Of a stretch of DNA of 64,000 nucleotides, positions 50,912-62,398 are shown piece by piece (the first letter of the stretch is position 1; each line of letters opens with the position of its first letter). A model generated the notes under the pieces. The model did not search any database. It was not told the DNA's origin and worked only from the letters and a program-made list of their open reading frames with translations. The DNA is from Deinococcus puniceus (GTDB lineage Bacteria > Deinococcota > Deinococci > Deinococcales > Deinococcaceae). The stretch is from assembly GCF_001644565.1 (NCBI RefSeq), contig NZ_CP011387.1, positions 1,906,501 to 1,970,500 of the forward strand, written 5' to 3'. The position numbers and the translations under genes were made by a program.

Positions 50912-52174
50912 ATGAAGAAAGCAATCGCCATCATCGGTCTTACTGCTGTCATCGCAGCGAACTCTCAGGCCGCAGCGGTCACGGTCACTCTGGCCTGCGG
51001 CGCTGTCGGTCAGGAACTTGAACTCTGTAAAGCAGGCGCGGATCGCTGGGCCAAAAAGACCGGCAACACCGTCAAAATCTTCGAAAGCCCCAACCTCACC
51101 AATGACCGCCTCGGCCTGTACCAGCAGCAGCTGGCCGCCAAGAGCAGCGACATCGACGTGTACCAGCTCGACGTGGTCTGGCCCGGCCTGCTGTCTCAGC
51201 ACTTCGTTGACCTGAAGACCAAGGTGCCCGCCGCCGAAGTCAACCAGCACTTCAAAGGCATCGTGGCCGCCAACACCGTGAACGGCAAACTCGTGGCTCT
51301 GCCCTGGTTTACCGACGCGGGCCTGCTGTACTACCGCACCGACCTGCTGACCAAGTACGGCTACAAGACCGCCCCCAAGACCTGGGCTGAAATGGCCGCT
51401 ATGGCCAAGAAGATTCAGGACGGCGAGCAGAAGACCAACAAGTCCTTCACCGGCTTCGTGTGGCAGGGCAAGAACTATGAGGGCCTGACCTGCAACGCGC
51501 TGGAATGGGTTGTTTCCTTCGGCGGCGGAACCATCATCGACGACAAGGGCAACGTGACCATCAACAACGCCCGCGCCGCCGCCGCGCTTGACGCCGCCGC
51601 AAGCTGGGTCAAGAGCGTTTCTCCCGCAGGCGTCACCACCTACGGCGAAGAAGAAGCACGCGGTATTTTCCAGTCGGGCAACGCCGCGTTTATGCGCAAC
51701 TGGCCCTACGCCTGGGCACTCGGCCAAGGCGACGACTCCAAGATCAAAGGCAAGATCGGCGTCGCTCCCCTGCCTTCCGGCACCGGTGGCAAACCCGCCG
51801 CCACGCTGGGCGGTTGGCAGCTCGGCGTCAGCACCTACTCCAAGAACCAGGCCACCGCGATTTCGCTGGTGCGCTACCTCGCTGGCCCCGAAGAGCAGAA
51901 GATCCGCGCCATTGAAGGCACCTACAACCCCACCATCGAGCGCCTCTACAAAGATCAGGCCATCCTGAAGGCCAACCCCTTCTTCGGCAGCCTGCTCAGC
52001 GTGTTCACCAACGCCGTCGCGCGTCCTTCCGGCCCCACCAAGAGCAAGTACAACCAAGTTTCTCAGGCCTTCAGCTCCGCTGTCAGCGATGTTCTGAACG
52101 GCAAGAGCAAGGGCGCGGCAGCGGTTGCCAAACTCTCCACCGACCTCGCCCGCATCAAGGGACGTGGCTGGTAA
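50912..52174 (+). CDS. CUT1 sugar ABC transporter substrate-binding protein (maltose/trehalose type)
   Basis: 420 residues from the ATG at 50912 (GGGGGA upstream). Signal peptide [20 protein letters not shown]. The mature protein resembles trehalose/maltose-binding proteins of Thermus: [54 protein letters not shown] and [17 protein letters not shown]. Nearly all codons are translation-optimal, so expression should be high. A terminator after the gene probably lowers permease levels relative to binding protein. Confidence 0.93.
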   Translation: MKKAIAIIGLTAVIAANSQAAAVTVTLACGAVGQELELCKAGADRWAKKTGNTVKIFESPNLTNDRLGLYQQQLAAKSSDIDVYQLDVVWPGLLSQHFVDLKTKVPAAEVNQHFKGIVAANTVNGKLVALPWFTDAGLLYYRTDLLTKYGYKTAPKTWAEMAAMAKKIQDGEQKTNKSFTGFVWQGKNYEGLTCNALEWVVSFGGGTIIDDKGNVTINNARAAAALDAAASWVKSVSPAGVTTYGEEEARGIFQSGNAAFMRNWPYAWALGQGDDSKIKGKIGVAPLPSGTGGKPAATLGGWQLGVSTYSKNQATAISLVRYLAGPEEQKIRAIEGTYNPTIERLYKDQAILKANPFFGSLLSVFTNAVARPSGPTKSKYNQVSQAFSSAVSDVLNGKSKGAAAVAKLSTDLARIKGRGW

Positions 52175-52204
52175 TCCTTAACCGCGCTCTCTCCTGAGCG
52201 TGCC

Positions 52205-52240
52205 GGGAGGACGTCCACACACCGGGCGTCCTCCTTTTTC
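52205..52240 (+). terminator. Intra-operon terminator/attenuator
   Basis: GGAGGACG (52206-52213) pairs with CGTCCTCC (52227-52234), followed by TTTTT. It sits between the binding-protein gene and the permeases. Confidence 0.88.
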
Positions 52241-52424
52241 AGATCAACGCTTTATTTTTGTCGAATATCTCTCATATCAGGTACTTCTCATGACATGGGA
52301 TTGGGCGAAGATGCACTGTAAGTTTTCCAGCCTCTGATCAAGTTTCGCCCCTCTTCGCACCGCCGCCGCACGGCACCCAATGCGGCCACCATCCTGCCCC
52401 ACCGGGCGGAACAGGGGGACATTC

Positions 52425-53357
52425 ATGACCACCGATGCCACACCCAAACTTGCCGCACCCATCAGACGCCGGGGAATTGAGGCCGCCCGCGCCCAGCAGG
52501 CCCTGTGGTTGCTGCTGCCCACGCTGATCGCCATTGCACTTGTGGCTGGCTACCCGCTGTACCGCACCATCTTCTTTTCCCTGTTCGATGCCAACCTGAC
52601 CACCCCAGATGAGCGCACGTTTTTGGGTATTGGCAATTTCTGGTTTACCACTGCCGAAGGCGTGCAACTCGGCTTTTTGCAAGACCCCAAATGGTGGGAA
52701 GCAGTCAAGAACACCATGTTGTTCACGGTAGTTTCGGTGTTCTTAGAAACTGTATTTGGCATGATTATCGCGCTCGTGGTCAACACTGCTTTTCCGGGGC
52801 GCGCCTTTTTGCGAACGGCCATGCTGGTGCCGTGGGCCATTCCTACGGTGGTCAGCGCCCAGATGTGGGGCTATATGTACAACGATTCCTTCGGCCTGAT
52901 CGGGCGCGGGCTGCTAGGCGGGCAAGCCCTCCTGGCCAATACCGACAGCGCCATTTGGGCGTTGATCGCAGTCGATGTCTGGAAGACCACCTCGTTTATG
53001 GCCCTCCTGATTTTGGCTGGTCTGCAAAGCTTACCCACCGATATGTACGAGGCCGCCGACATGGACGGCGCGACCAAGTGGACGCAGTTCTGGCGCATGA
53101 CGCTGCCCCTGCTGCGGCCCGCACTGCTGGTGGCTCTAGTCTTCCGCAGTCTCGACGCCCTGCGAGTGTTCGATGTGATGTACGTGATGTTGGGGCCAGT
53201 CAATGCAGGCTCTACGTCCATGACCGGCTACGCCCGATTGCAACTGATCGACAATTCCTTGCTGGGCGTCGGAAGCGCCGTTTCAGTGGCTATTTTCGTC
53301 ATCATCATGGTCATCGTCGTGATGTACGTCACCGCATTCCGCGTGAAGTTCGACTAA
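52425..53357 (+). CDS. Sugar ABC transporter permease (MalF type)
   Basis: 310 residues from the ATG at 52425, with GGGGGAC upstream; an in-frame ATG at 52380 is less likely. Spans from [20 protein letters not shown] to [23 protein letters not shown] loop [20 protein letters not shown]. It forms the importer channel with the MalG-type gene 13 bp downstream. The 250-bp gap after the binding-protein gene has a terminator but no obvious second promoter. Confidence 0.92.
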   Translation: MTTDATPKLAAPIRRRGIEAARAQQALWLLLPTLIAIALVAGYPLYRTIFFSLFDANLTTPDERTFLGIGNFWFTTAEGVQLGFLQDPKWWEAVKNTMLFTVVSVFLETVFGMIIALVVNTAFPGRAFLRTAMLVPWAIPTVVSAQMWGYMYNDSFGLIGRGLLGGQALLANTDSAIWALIAVDVWKTTSFMALLILAGLQSLPTDMYEAADMDGATKWTQFWRMTLPLLRPALLVALVFRSLDALRVFDVMYVMLGPVNAGSTSMTGYARLQLIDNSLLGVGSAVSVAIFVIIMVIVVMYVTAFRVKFD

Positions 53358-53370
53358 AGGCGGCTGAATC

Positions 53371-54222
53371 ATGAATCTAAAACGCAAGAATCCCGCCCTG
53401 TACTACCTGCAGCGCACCGGTTTTTACCTTCTGGTGGCCATCATCACCATCTATCTGATGGTGCCGTTCCTATGGGCCGTGCTGACCAGCTTCCGCAAAT
53501 CAGGCGACCTGTTCTTGCAGCCCCTCCAGTTTGTGACCGCCCCCTCTACCTTGGGCAATTACCGCGACGTCTTCGCCAACGAGAACTTCATCAACGGCCT
53601 CGGCTATAGCCTGCTTGTCGCTGTGGGCGCAGTCGCTATCAGCCTGCTGTTCGGCTCGTTCGCGGCCTACGCTTTGGGGCGCTTCCGCTTCCGGGGCAAG
53701 TCCATGATCATGTATATCATTCTGGCGGTCAGCGTGTTCCCGCAGATTGCCGTGCTGGGCGGCCTGTTTACCCTGATTCGCAACTTCGACATGTACAACA
53801 ATCCTCTGGCCTTGGTCTTCAGCTACCTGATTTTCACCATTCCCTTTACCGTGTGGGTGCTGACCAGCTTCGTGCGCGACATTCCGGGGGAGCTGGAAGA
53901 AGCCGCCCTCGTTGACGGCGCGTCTCCTCTCAGGACGTTGTTCTCGGTACTATTCCCCGTCATGATGCCCGCCCTCGTGACGACAGGCCTGCTGGCCTTC
54001 ATCAATGCGTGGAATGAATACCTGTTCGCGCTGACCTTCATGGGCACGCGCCGCACCGTGCCTGTGGTCATCGCCAACTACTCCGGGGCCACGCAGTTCG
54101 ATCAGCCTTGGGGTCAGATCATGGCCGCCAGCATCGTGGTCACCGTACCGCTGATTATTCTGGTCTTGGTCTTCCAACGCAACATCGTGTCGGGCCTCAC
54201 CGCCGGAGCCGTCAAAGGCTGA
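53371..54222 (+). CDS. Sugar ABC transporter permease (MalG type)
   Basis: 283 residues. [20 protein letters not shown] is the first span; EAA loop [21 protein letters not shown]-terminus [13 protein letters not shown] is the common MalG end. The ATG at 53371 follows AAAGGCGGC. The third gene of the operon, followed by a terminator. As for the other importer in the window, the ATPase is not encoded here. Confidence 0.92.
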   Translation: MNLKRKNPALYYLQRTGFYLLVAIITIYLMVPFLWAVLTSFRKSGDLFLQPLQFVTAPSTLGNYRDVFANENFINGLGYSLLVAVGAVAISLLFGSFAAYALGRFRFRGKSMIMYIILAVSVFPQIAVLGGLFTLIRNFDMYNNPLALVFSYLIFTIPFTVWVLTSFVRDIPGELEEAALVDGASPLRTLFSVLFPVMMPALVTTGLLAFINAWNEYLFALTFMGTRRTVPVVIANYSGATQFDQPWGQIMAASIVVTVPLIILVLVFQRNIVSGLTAGAVKG

Positions 54223-54251
54223 AGCCGCACGCCTCAAGCTCACTTTTCTTG

Positions 54252-54283
54252 CAGCCGCTTCCACGTTGGGGGCGGCTTTTTTG
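54252..54283 (+). terminator. Rho-independent terminator
   Basis: AGCCGC (54253-54258) pairs with GCGGCT (54272-54277), followed by a run of six T. Confidence 0.85.
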
Positions 54284-54347
54284 TGGCTGCCTGACTTGGC
54301 TTGACAGTCCCCCCCTCCCCCACCCCCATTCCCGCTAGGCTGACCCC

Positions 54348-55469
54348 ATGACCGCCCCGCCTCTTTCCCCCGTGCGCCGAGTGCAGGTGGGGCGCTGGGT
54401 CTCGGCGGTTTTGGCGTTGGTGCTGCTGGCCTTCAGTCCCACGGTGGCCTTTTACGCCCAGCACCTGTTGGGCGGCCCAGCGCAGCAAGCGGCCCCCCTG
54501 CCCCCGGCGCGAGTGGGCACCCTCTCGGCAGAAGTGGTACGGAGGTACGCCCTGACCACCCCCAGTTTTCAGGCGGCGTTGGCCGATGTGCGCGTGAGCG
54601 AGCGCCGCCGCCTGAGCCTGAGCGAGCTGCATTACCAGACGTATTTGCAAGCGTCCCTAACCCTAGGCCGTGCGCGGGCCAGCGCCGTCATGCGCCTGCT
54701 CGACACCGAGATTCGCAACCAAAATCCGGCCCTGAGTCGCCGCAGCGTGTTCGGCAGCCCGGAAGCCGCGCTGAACAACGTGCAGGATTGGCTGGCATTT
54801 TTGGCCTGGGCAGAGGCCAACCGCCCCGGTGACCGCACACTGGCACGCCAAGCCCCGGTGCCAATTGCGCCGCAAATCGTGCGGGTCAACCGTCAAAATC
54901 TCGTGCGGGCGGCCAATGCCCTGCACCTCACACCGGGCGGCTTGGCGGGCATTCTGGACAACGAACAGGCAGGCGCACGCAGCGGCCTCGGCCTGTCGGG
55001 CTGGCTACGCACCTTTACCGACACCGTGGCGCTGCGGGCCACCGAAGCTTACGGCAGCAGCGGGGCCACAGGCCGCCTGTCGCGCACGGTGGGCCTGACC
55101 CAAATGGGTTGGGAAGACGCGGTAGGGCAAGCTGACCGCCTGCGCTCACTGAAGGTTACGCTCAACGGCCCCTACCCCAGCGACGAGGCGCAGGCCAGAG
55201 CTGCCCTCAACTCGCCGTATGACCACTTCTTGCTGAGTGCGTCGCGCTTGCGGGGCTATCTTCTGGCTAGCCTGCCCGTCAAGCCTGAGCCAGACACAGA
55301 TCCACTTGACCCAGCAATTCAGGCGTATGTCACCGACGCTTGGGCCAACTTCCTCGGCCCCGCGTGGCACAACAACCCGGCCCTTGCCAGCAGCGGGCAA
55401 ACGTGGCCCTACGCTTGGAATGCGTTCTTTAAGGCGTGCTTGTACGAACAGCGGTTGTTTGCAAGATGA
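54348..55469 (+). CDS. Membrane-anchored protein, possible lysozyme-like fold
   Basis: 373 residues. One N-terminal span (WVSAVLALVLLAFSPTVAFY) with the rest probably outside. A lytic-transglycosylase-like pattern may be present: a Glu in GILDNEQAGARS near residue 205, followed about 42 residues later by VGLTQMGWEDA, comparable to the E...GLmQ motif of GH23 enzymes. This is a weak match and the enzyme class is unproven. TAGGCT is 6 nt before the ATG (leaderless). It converges on trpC, with 3 bp between the two. Confidence 0.65.
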   Translation: MTAPPLSPVRRVQVGRWVSAVLALVLLAFSPTVAFYAQHLLGGPAQQAAPLPPARVGTLSAEVVRRYALTTPSFQAALADVRVSERRRLSLSELHYQTYLQASLTLGRARASAVMRLLDTEIRNQNPALSRRSVFGSPEAALNNVQDWLAFLAWAEANRPGDRTLARQAPVPIAPQIVRVNRQNLVRAANALHLTPGGLAGILDNEQAGARSGLGLSGWLRTFTDTVALRATEAYGSSGATGRLSRTVGLTQMGWEDAVGQADRLRSLKVTLNGPYPSDEAQARAALNSPYDHFLLSASRLRGYLLASLPVKPEPDTDPLDPAIQAYVTDAWANFLGPAWHNNPALASSGQTWPYAWNAFFKACLYEQRLFAR

Positions 55470-55472
55470 GGT

Positions 55473-56288
55473 CTAAACGCTGAGCAATGCCCGCGTCGCC
55501 TGCGCCAGATCCCCACTTCCGGCGAGGCTGCTGCCCACCAGCACGGCGTCGGCCAGCCCGCGCACTACGCTCAGGTCTGCGGGGGTGCGGTAACCCGATT
55601 CGGCCACCAGCAGGCCCGCGAATCCGGCAGCGCGGGCGCGGGCAATCAGGCGCGGGCTGACGGCCAGATCGATGTGCAGCGTGGTCAGGTCGCGGTTGTT
55701 CACCCCGATGATTTCGGCTCCAGCGGCCAGAGCAATCTCCAGCTCGCGTTCGTCGTGGACTTCAACGAGGGCATCTAGGCCCAAGTGGTGCGCCATCCCC
55801 AAATACTCGCCCACTGCCTCGCCCAGCACGCTCACCATCAGCAGGGCGGCAGACGCGCCCCAGTCGGCGGCCTCGCGCAGCATGGCAGGATGAACGACGA
55901 AATCTTTGCGGAGAACGGGGAGCGACACGGCGGCGACAACAGCGTGCAAGGCTTCCGGGTTGCCGTCGAAGTGACGTGGCTCGGTGAGGACACTGATGGC
56001 CGCCGCGCCGCCCGCTTCATACGCCAGTGCCGCCTGTGCCGGGTCAAGTGGGGCAATGGCTCCCTGACTGGGGCTGGCACGTTTGACTTCGGCAATCAGC
56101 GACAATCCGGCGACCTTCAGCGCGGTTTCAAAGCGGCGTTGGCGGGGGCGGGCAGTACCCAACTCGGTATCTGCACCCGCATAATCGGCCACCCGTTCGG
56201 CCACGATGCGCCCCAGCACGCCCGGAACCCCGCTGAAATCCAGTCCTGCTCCGGCTGTTGCCATCCTTTCCACGCTGCCTTGCACCAT
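55473..56288 (-). CDS. trpC: Indole-3-glycerol-phosphate synthase
   Basis: 271 residues, TIM-barrel enzyme of tryptophan synthesis. Motifs: LIAEVKRASPSQGAI with the catalytic Lys, AISVLTEPRHFDG, LPVLRKDFVVHPA, GVNNRDLTTLHID and AESGYRTPADL, all intact. The ATG at 56288 is 7 nt after TATACT, a strong leaderless signal; a later ATG (56264) is less likely. Other trp genes are not in the window. Confidence 0.94.
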   Translation of the reverse strand: MVQGSVERMATAGAGLDFSGVPGVLGRIVAERVADYAGADTELGTARPRQRRFETALKVAGLSLIAEVKRASPSQGAIAPLDPAQAALAYEAGGAAAISVLTEPRHFDGNPEALHAVVAAVSLPVLRKDFVVHPAMLREAADWGASAALLMVSVLGEAVGEYLGMAHHLGLDALVEVHDERELEIALAAGAEIIGVNNRDLTTLHIDLAVSPRLIARARAAGFAGLLVAESGYRTPADLSVVRGLADAVLVGSSLAGSGDLAQATRALLSV

Positions 56289-56295
56289 AGCCGGA

Positions 56296-56301
56296 AGTAT
56301 A
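56296..56301 (-). promoter_or_regulatory. -10 box of leaderless trpC transcript
   Basis: TATACT on the minus strand, 7 nt before the trpC ATG. The divergent hpt gene has TAGGTT at 56381-56386. Confidence 0.65.
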
Positions 56302-56395
56302 GGGGCCGGGGCCGGGTCAATCCGGCGGCTGTCCTAGTCAGAGTTGCGCCCTATCAGCCCTCTGTCAGCACCCGCCGTGTTAGGTTATGAGGCAT

Positions 56396-56923
56396 ATGAG
56401 CCTCGCCCCCGGCAACGGCCCCGTGCAAATCACGCAGGAGCAACTTCAAGCCCGCATTCACGAACTCGCCCAGCGCATTCGGGACGATTACGCCGGACGC
56501 GATCCCCACCTGATCTGTGTCCTCAACGGCGCATTCATGTTTCATACCGACCTCGTGCGGGCGCTCGGCGTGCCCTGCACCATCGATTTTTTGCAGGCCA
56601 GCTCCTACGGCAACGAAAAACAAAGCAGCGGCGAAGTGAAACTGGTCAAGGATTTGCAGTTTCCGATCAGTGACCGCGATGTAATTCTGGTGGAAGACAT
56701 CGTGGACACCGGCATTACCATGAGCTACCTGCTGCACTACCTGCAAGGACGCGGCCCCGCCAGCCTGAAAGTGGCCGCCCTGCTGAGCAAACCCAGTCGC
56801 CGCAAAGTGGAAGTGCCAGTGGAATATCTGGGCTTCACCATTCCCGACGCCTTCGTGTATGGGTACGGCCTAGACCGCAGCCAGTACGATAGGAACTTGC
56901 CTTTTATTACCAGTCAGGATTGA
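56396..56923 (+). CDS. hpt: Hypoxanthine phosphoribosyltransferase
   Basis: 175 residues from the ATG at 56396; an in-frame ATG at 56387 is also possible. The PRPP-binding motif VILVEDIVDTGITMSYL near residue 103, FLQASSYGNEKQSSGEVKLV for the flexible loop, and DAFVYGYGLDRSQYDRNLPF at the end are diagnostic. It salvages hypoxanthine and guanine. TAGGTT lies 9 nt upstream of the chosen start and there is no Shine-Dalgarno. Confidence 0.94.
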   Translation: MSLAPGNGPVQITQEQLQARIHELAQRIRDDYAGRDPHLICVLNGAFMFHTDLVRALGVPCTIDFLQASSYGNEKQSSGEVKLVKDLQFPISDRDVILVEDIVDTGITMSYLLHYLQGRGPASLKVAALLSKPSRRKVEVPVEYLGFTIPDAFVYGYGLDRSQYDRNLPFITSQD

Positions 56924-56997
56924 GAAAAACGGTCAGTGGCTAGGTGGAGAGTGGGAGAAGATGAAAAACCATCGCGGCCACTGCTCGCCTTAGTCCT

Positions 56998-58272
56998 GTG
57001 CTTGCCGTTCTGATTGTTCTGGCGACCGTCGCTCTGGTCATCTGGCGGCCCCTCGGCATCGGCGCGGCGCGGGCTGCCAGCGTGGGCGCAGGGGTGGCGC
57101 TGCTGGCGGGCGTGGTGCAGCTCTCCGACTTGCCTGTGCTGTGGGCGGCCACTTGGAACGCCACGCTGACGCTGGTTTCTCTGATCGCCTTGAGTCTCCT
57201 GCTGGATGCGGCGGGGTTTTTTCGCTGGGGGGCGCTGTATGTGCTGCGTTGGGGCGGGGGCAGCGGGCGGCGGTTGCTGGTGCTGCTGACTCTGTTCAGC
57301 GCGGTGGTGGCGGCCCTATTTACCAACGACGGCGGCGTACTGATCCTGACCCCGATTGTGCTGGAGGTAGCGCTGTTGCTGGGCATCGGACGCGCCGCGA
57401 CGCTGGCGTTTGCCCTCGCTGTCGGCTTTGTAGTAGACGCCGCCAGTCTGCCGCTGCCATTGAGCAACCTGACCAACATCATTGCCGCCGACGCCTTTGG
57501 CATTGGCTTTGCCGACTACGTGCGGGTGATGCTGCCCGTGAATGCGGCGGTGGTGCTGGCCTGCGTGGGTGTGCTGCTACTGGTGTATGGGCGCGCCGTG
57601 CCGCGCCGCTATGACCTGTCGGGCCTGCCCGCTCCGGCCAGTGCGGTGGTGTCTTGGGGCGTGTTCCGGGCCGGGTGGGTGGCGCTGCCCATGCTGCTGG
57701 CGGGAGCCATTCTGGCAGAGGGCTGGCACATTCCGCTGAGCGTGGTGGTGGGCGCGTGTGCGCTGGGCGTGTGGCTGGTGGCAGGCCAGAGCCGCACAGT
57801 AGGCAGCCGGGCCGTGCTGCGGGCCGCGCCGTGGAATGTGGTGGCTTTCAGCTTGGCGATGTATACGGTGGTCTACGGACTGCGCGGCGCGGGCGTCACC
57901 GACAGCTACGGCGTATGGCTGGCGGGCGCGGCGGCACAGGGCACGCTACCCGCCGTTCTCGCCAGCGGGCTGAGTGTCGCGGGCCTCAGCGCAGGCCTGA
58001 ACAATCTGCCCGCCCTGCTGATCGCCATTCTGGGCATTCAAGACAGCGGCGTGCCTGGCCCCGCCCGTGAAGCCCTGATCTACGGCGCAGTCGTGGGCGC
58101 GAATATCGGCCCCAAGCTGACGCCGATTGGCAGCCTTGCCACGCTGCTGTGGCTGCATGTACTGGCTGGCCGGGGGGTCAAGGTCAGTTGGGCCGAATAC
58201 CTGCGGGCGGGCCTGATCCTGACGCCGCCCGTGTTGATGGTTGGCCTGCTGACGCTGTGGCTGGTGCTGTAG
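56998..58272 (+). CDS. ArsB/IT-superfamily membrane transporter
   Basis: 424 residues from a GTG at 56998, with 10-12 membrane spans. TNDGGVLILTPIVLEVA and LSNLTNIIAADAFGIGFADY match the ArsB arsenite-transporter/ion-transporter superfamily, and the repeated half GLNNLPALLIAI/GANIGPKLTPIGSLA completes the inverted-repeat fold. No arsR, arsC or arsA is adjacent, so arsenite is only the family-based guess; another anion is possible. Confidence 0.85.
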   Translation: MLAVLIVLATVALVIWRPLGIGAARAASVGAGVALLAGVVQLSDLPVLWAATWNATLTLVSLIALSLLLDAAGFFRWGALYVLRWGGGSGRRLLVLLTLFSAVVAALFTNDGGVLILTPIVLEVALLLGIGRAATLAFALAVGFVVDAASLPLPLSNLTNIIAADAFGIGFADYVRVMLPVNAAVVLACVGVLLLVYGRAVPRRYDLSGLPAPASAVVSWGVFRAGWVALPMLLAGAILAEGWHIPLSVVVGACALGVWLVAGQSRTVGSRAVLRAAPWNVVAFSLAMYTVVYGLRGAGVTDSYGVWLAGAAAQGTLPAVLASGLSVAGLSAGLNNLPALLIAILGIQDSGVPGPAREALIYGAVVGANIGPKLTPIGSLATLLWLHVLAGRGVKVSWAEYLRAGLILTPPVLMVGLLTLWLVL

Positions 58273-58304
58273 GGGTGGGGGCCGTGGAGTGTAGGGTGTG
58301 GGAA

Positions 58305-58766
58305 ATGACCGCCCTGATTCGTGCCTTTGCGCCCGCCGATACTTCTGTTTGCTTGGCCCTGTTCGAGTCCAACATGCCCACTTATTTCCTGCCGTTCGAA
58401 CGCGCCGACTTTGAGGCGTATCTGCACAGTCCCGGTGCGTATTGGGTAGTGCAACAAGCGGGGGAACCGGTAGCGTGCGGCGGCGTGTGGCAAAACTTCA
58501 GCAGGCCGGAGCGACGGGCAGGGCTGGCATGGGGCATGGTCAGGCGCGACTTGCACCGCACCGGCTTAGGCTCCCTACTGCTGCGCTACCGCTTAGACGC
58601 CCTGCGCGATATGGGCGAGGCCGAATGCTGGATAGACACCACTCAACACAGCGCCCCCTTTTTTGCCCGTCACGGTTTTCAGGAAACCAAGCGCACGCCG
58701 GACGGCTATGGGCCGGGGCTGGATGAAGTGTTGATGGTGAGGGAGTTGGGGGGGGGTCAGCGCTAA
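58305..58766 (+). CDS. GNAT-family N-acetyltransferase
   Basis: 153 residues from the ATG at 58305, preceded by TAGGGT at 7 nt (leaderless). The acetyl-CoA-binding region is in GMVRRDLHRTGLGSLLLRYR (motif A, R/QxxGxG/A), followed by ECWIDTTQHSAPFFARHGFQ (motif B). Substrate unknown. The ORF extends upstream inside the ArsB-like gene but only this start makes a proper GNAT N-terminus (MTALIRAFAPADTSVCLALF). Confidence 0.86.
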   Translation: MTALIRAFAPADTSVCLALFESNMPTYFLPFERADFEAYLHSPGAYWVVQQAGEPVACGGVWQNFSRPERRAGLAWGMVRRDLHRTGLGSLLLRYRLDALRDMGEAECWIDTTQHSAPFFARHGFQETKRTPDGYGPGLDEVLMVRELGGGQR

Positions 58767-58805
58767 GGGCGTTTAAGGGCCGAGAGTTGAAGGGGCTAAA
58801 AACTG

Positions 58806-58875
58806 CAATCGCTTACGCTCACTCACCCCCTCCCCAACCCTCCCCCCTCAAGGGTGAGGGAGCAAACACAAAGTT
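58806..58875. repeat. Dispersed repeat before leuS leader
   Basis: CAATCGCTTACGCTCACTCA followed by CCTCCCCCCTCAAGGGTGAG, a near match to 8851-8874 and 8900-8925. Confidence 0.6.
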
Positions 58876-58912
58876 TCACGAGTCCCCTTAGACCCGCCCG
58901 CGCCAATTCCGC

Positions 58913-58918
58913 TACACT
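58913..58918 (+). promoter_or_regulatory. -10 box of leuS leader transcript
   Basis: TACACT lies exactly 7 nt before the ATG of the 13-codon leader ORF. Confidence 0.6.
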
Positions 58919-58925
58919 GTTTCCC

Positions 58926-58967
58926 ATGATCCGCTCTGCGCTTACTTGCCGGGGACGGCGCGACTAG
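58926..58967 (+). CDS. Putative leader peptide before leuS
   Basis: 13 codons and a TAG, encoding MIRSALTCRGRRD. It includes one Leu codon, CTT, at codon 6 (58941-58943), which is uncommon in this CTG-rich genome. Codons 8-11 lie in the left arm (58949-58956) of the first hairpin, so translation of the peptide affects RNA folding. No Shine-Dalgarno; the start probably coincides with the mRNA 5' end. Too short to be certain that it is translated. Confidence 0.5.
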   Translation: MIRSALTCRGRRD

Positions 58968-59018
58968 CCTAGGCTTGTGCGCGTGTCCCCGGTCTGTTGT
59001 TGGCCGGGGCTTTTCTTT
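58949..59018 (+). promoter_or_regulatory. leuS attenuator: two competing hairpins
   Basis: CCGGGGAC (58949-58956) can pair with GTCCCCGG (58985-58992); the same right arm can instead pair, through CCCCGG, with CCGGGG (59004-59009), followed by CTTTTCTTT, a terminator. The two structures exclude each other, as in transcription attenuation. leuS begins 39 nt after the terminator. No T-box consensus (AGGGTGGNACCGCG) is present. Confidence 0.65.
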
Positions 59019-59056
59019 GCCCCAGACTTATTTCGCCCCTTCAGGAGAATCTACTC

Positions 59057-61513
<2,457 letters not shown>

Positions 61514-61552
61514 CAAAGTAGACAACTAGGCAGTCCTCTTAGGGCAGGCTCA

Positions 61553-61592
61553 TCCCCATTCTCCAGTTTAGGCTGGTGGATGGGATTTTTTT
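61553..61592 (+). terminator. Rho-independent terminator of leuS
   Basis: Stem CCCAT..CCAG with CTGG..ATGGG followed by seven T. Confidence 0.85.
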
Positions 61593-61887
61593 GACTCTCT
61601 GCGGGGCAAGAGGTCTGGGTTAGCTCATCTAGACGGAGTTGAGCTATGACACAGTTCAGATCTCATTGCAGCAGAAATCGTTGCTCCTCCGCTCAAGTTC
61701 CTGAATGACCCACTGTCTCTTCTTGATTCATGTACCGTAAGACCTTTGTCAGTTCTTCACACCTATGCTGACAGCAGTTCACGTTATAGAGCCAAGTTGC
61801 CCGCAAGGTCTTCTGTGAAGTGCTTGCGTTGCCCTCTTCTCTCTTCAATCAGCCACTTTCTCGTTGTGCTTCAGGTCAGGAGTGTTC
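61593..61887. other. Gene-free stretch
   Basis: No gene. The sequence is unlike neighbouring coding DNA, being more AT-rich and without long frames. A GTTAGCTC motif at about 61618 recurs at 30391 and 42636 in other gene-free stretches. It presumably contains the promoter of the small gene at 61888, but no clear pair is called. Confidence 0.4.
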
Positions 61888-62010
61888 ATGTCTAACGTAC
61901 TTGCCATTCTTTATGCCGTAATCGTTGTGCCCATGTTCGGCGTACTGCTGGCTTGCACGGCCCTCAGCAGCCGCATCAGCCGCGAGGAATTGGACGCTGA
62001 AACTGCTTGA
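61888..62010 (+). CDS. 40-residue membrane protein
   Basis: Preceded by AGGAG at an ideal spacing. One span of about 23 residues (VLAILYAVIVVPMFGVLLAC) near the N-terminus, then a short charged tail, SSRISREELDAETA. A strong terminator lies about 75 bp after the stop. The length, single span and Shine-Dalgarno/terminator pair support a true small membrane protein. It might be a subunit of a respiratory or transport complex; no match is known to me. Confidence 0.72.
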   Translation: MSNVLAILYAVIVVPMFGVLLACTALSSRISREELDAETA

Positions 62011-62083
62011 AGAGAATGGGTTTAATTGATCCGCACGAGAAGACATGCTTCAGAGACGACGCGAATAGACTCGGTGCAACTTA

Positions 62084-62109
62084 AGCCCCCCAGATACGGG
62101 GGGTTTTTG
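62084..62109 (+). terminator. Rho-independent terminator
   Basis: CCCCCC (62086-62091) pairs with GGGGGG (62098-62103), followed by TTTTT. Confidence 0.85.
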
Positions 62110-62124
62110 CTGTTCCTTTGAAGG

Positions 62125-62373
62125 TCAGTGGGGCGTACAACTCGCATCCCACTCCGCGAGGGCCAGCCGCCCGGCATCGCTGATTTCGAACATGCTACCG
62201 CCGACCAGCAGACCCGCATGTTCCAGCGCCAGCACGTCGCTCAGGCTGATGTCCTGCTCGGCATAGCGTAGATACAGCAACACGCACACGTCGTCGCGGT
62301 AGTAGCCGAGTGCGCCGCCCGCCAACTCCTTGAGAATGGCAAGTTGAGACGGGGCAAGCGCTGAAGCTGACAT
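62125..62373 (-). CDS. Small helical protein of unknown function
   Basis: 82 residues from the ATG at 62373. QLAILKELAGGALGYYRDDV, SLSDVLALEHAGLLVGGSMF and EISDAGRLALAEWD look like a short winged-helix-like fold, with the final segment resembling the last helix and wing of MarR-type proteins, but the DNA-recognition helix cannot be assigned. It may be a small regulator or a domain remnant. Confidence 0.6.
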   Translation of the reverse strand: MSASALAPSQLAILKELAGGALGYYRDDVCVLLYLRYAEQDISLSDVLALEHAGLLVGGSMFEISDAGRLALAEWDASCTPH

Positions 62374-62398
62374 GGCTCAGAGTGGCACAAATCAGCGC

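Noticed and set aside
58926..59056. T-box riboswitch before leuS
   Set aside because: The T-box bulge consensus and specifier stem-loop are absent; the short ORF and hairpins suit attenuation better.
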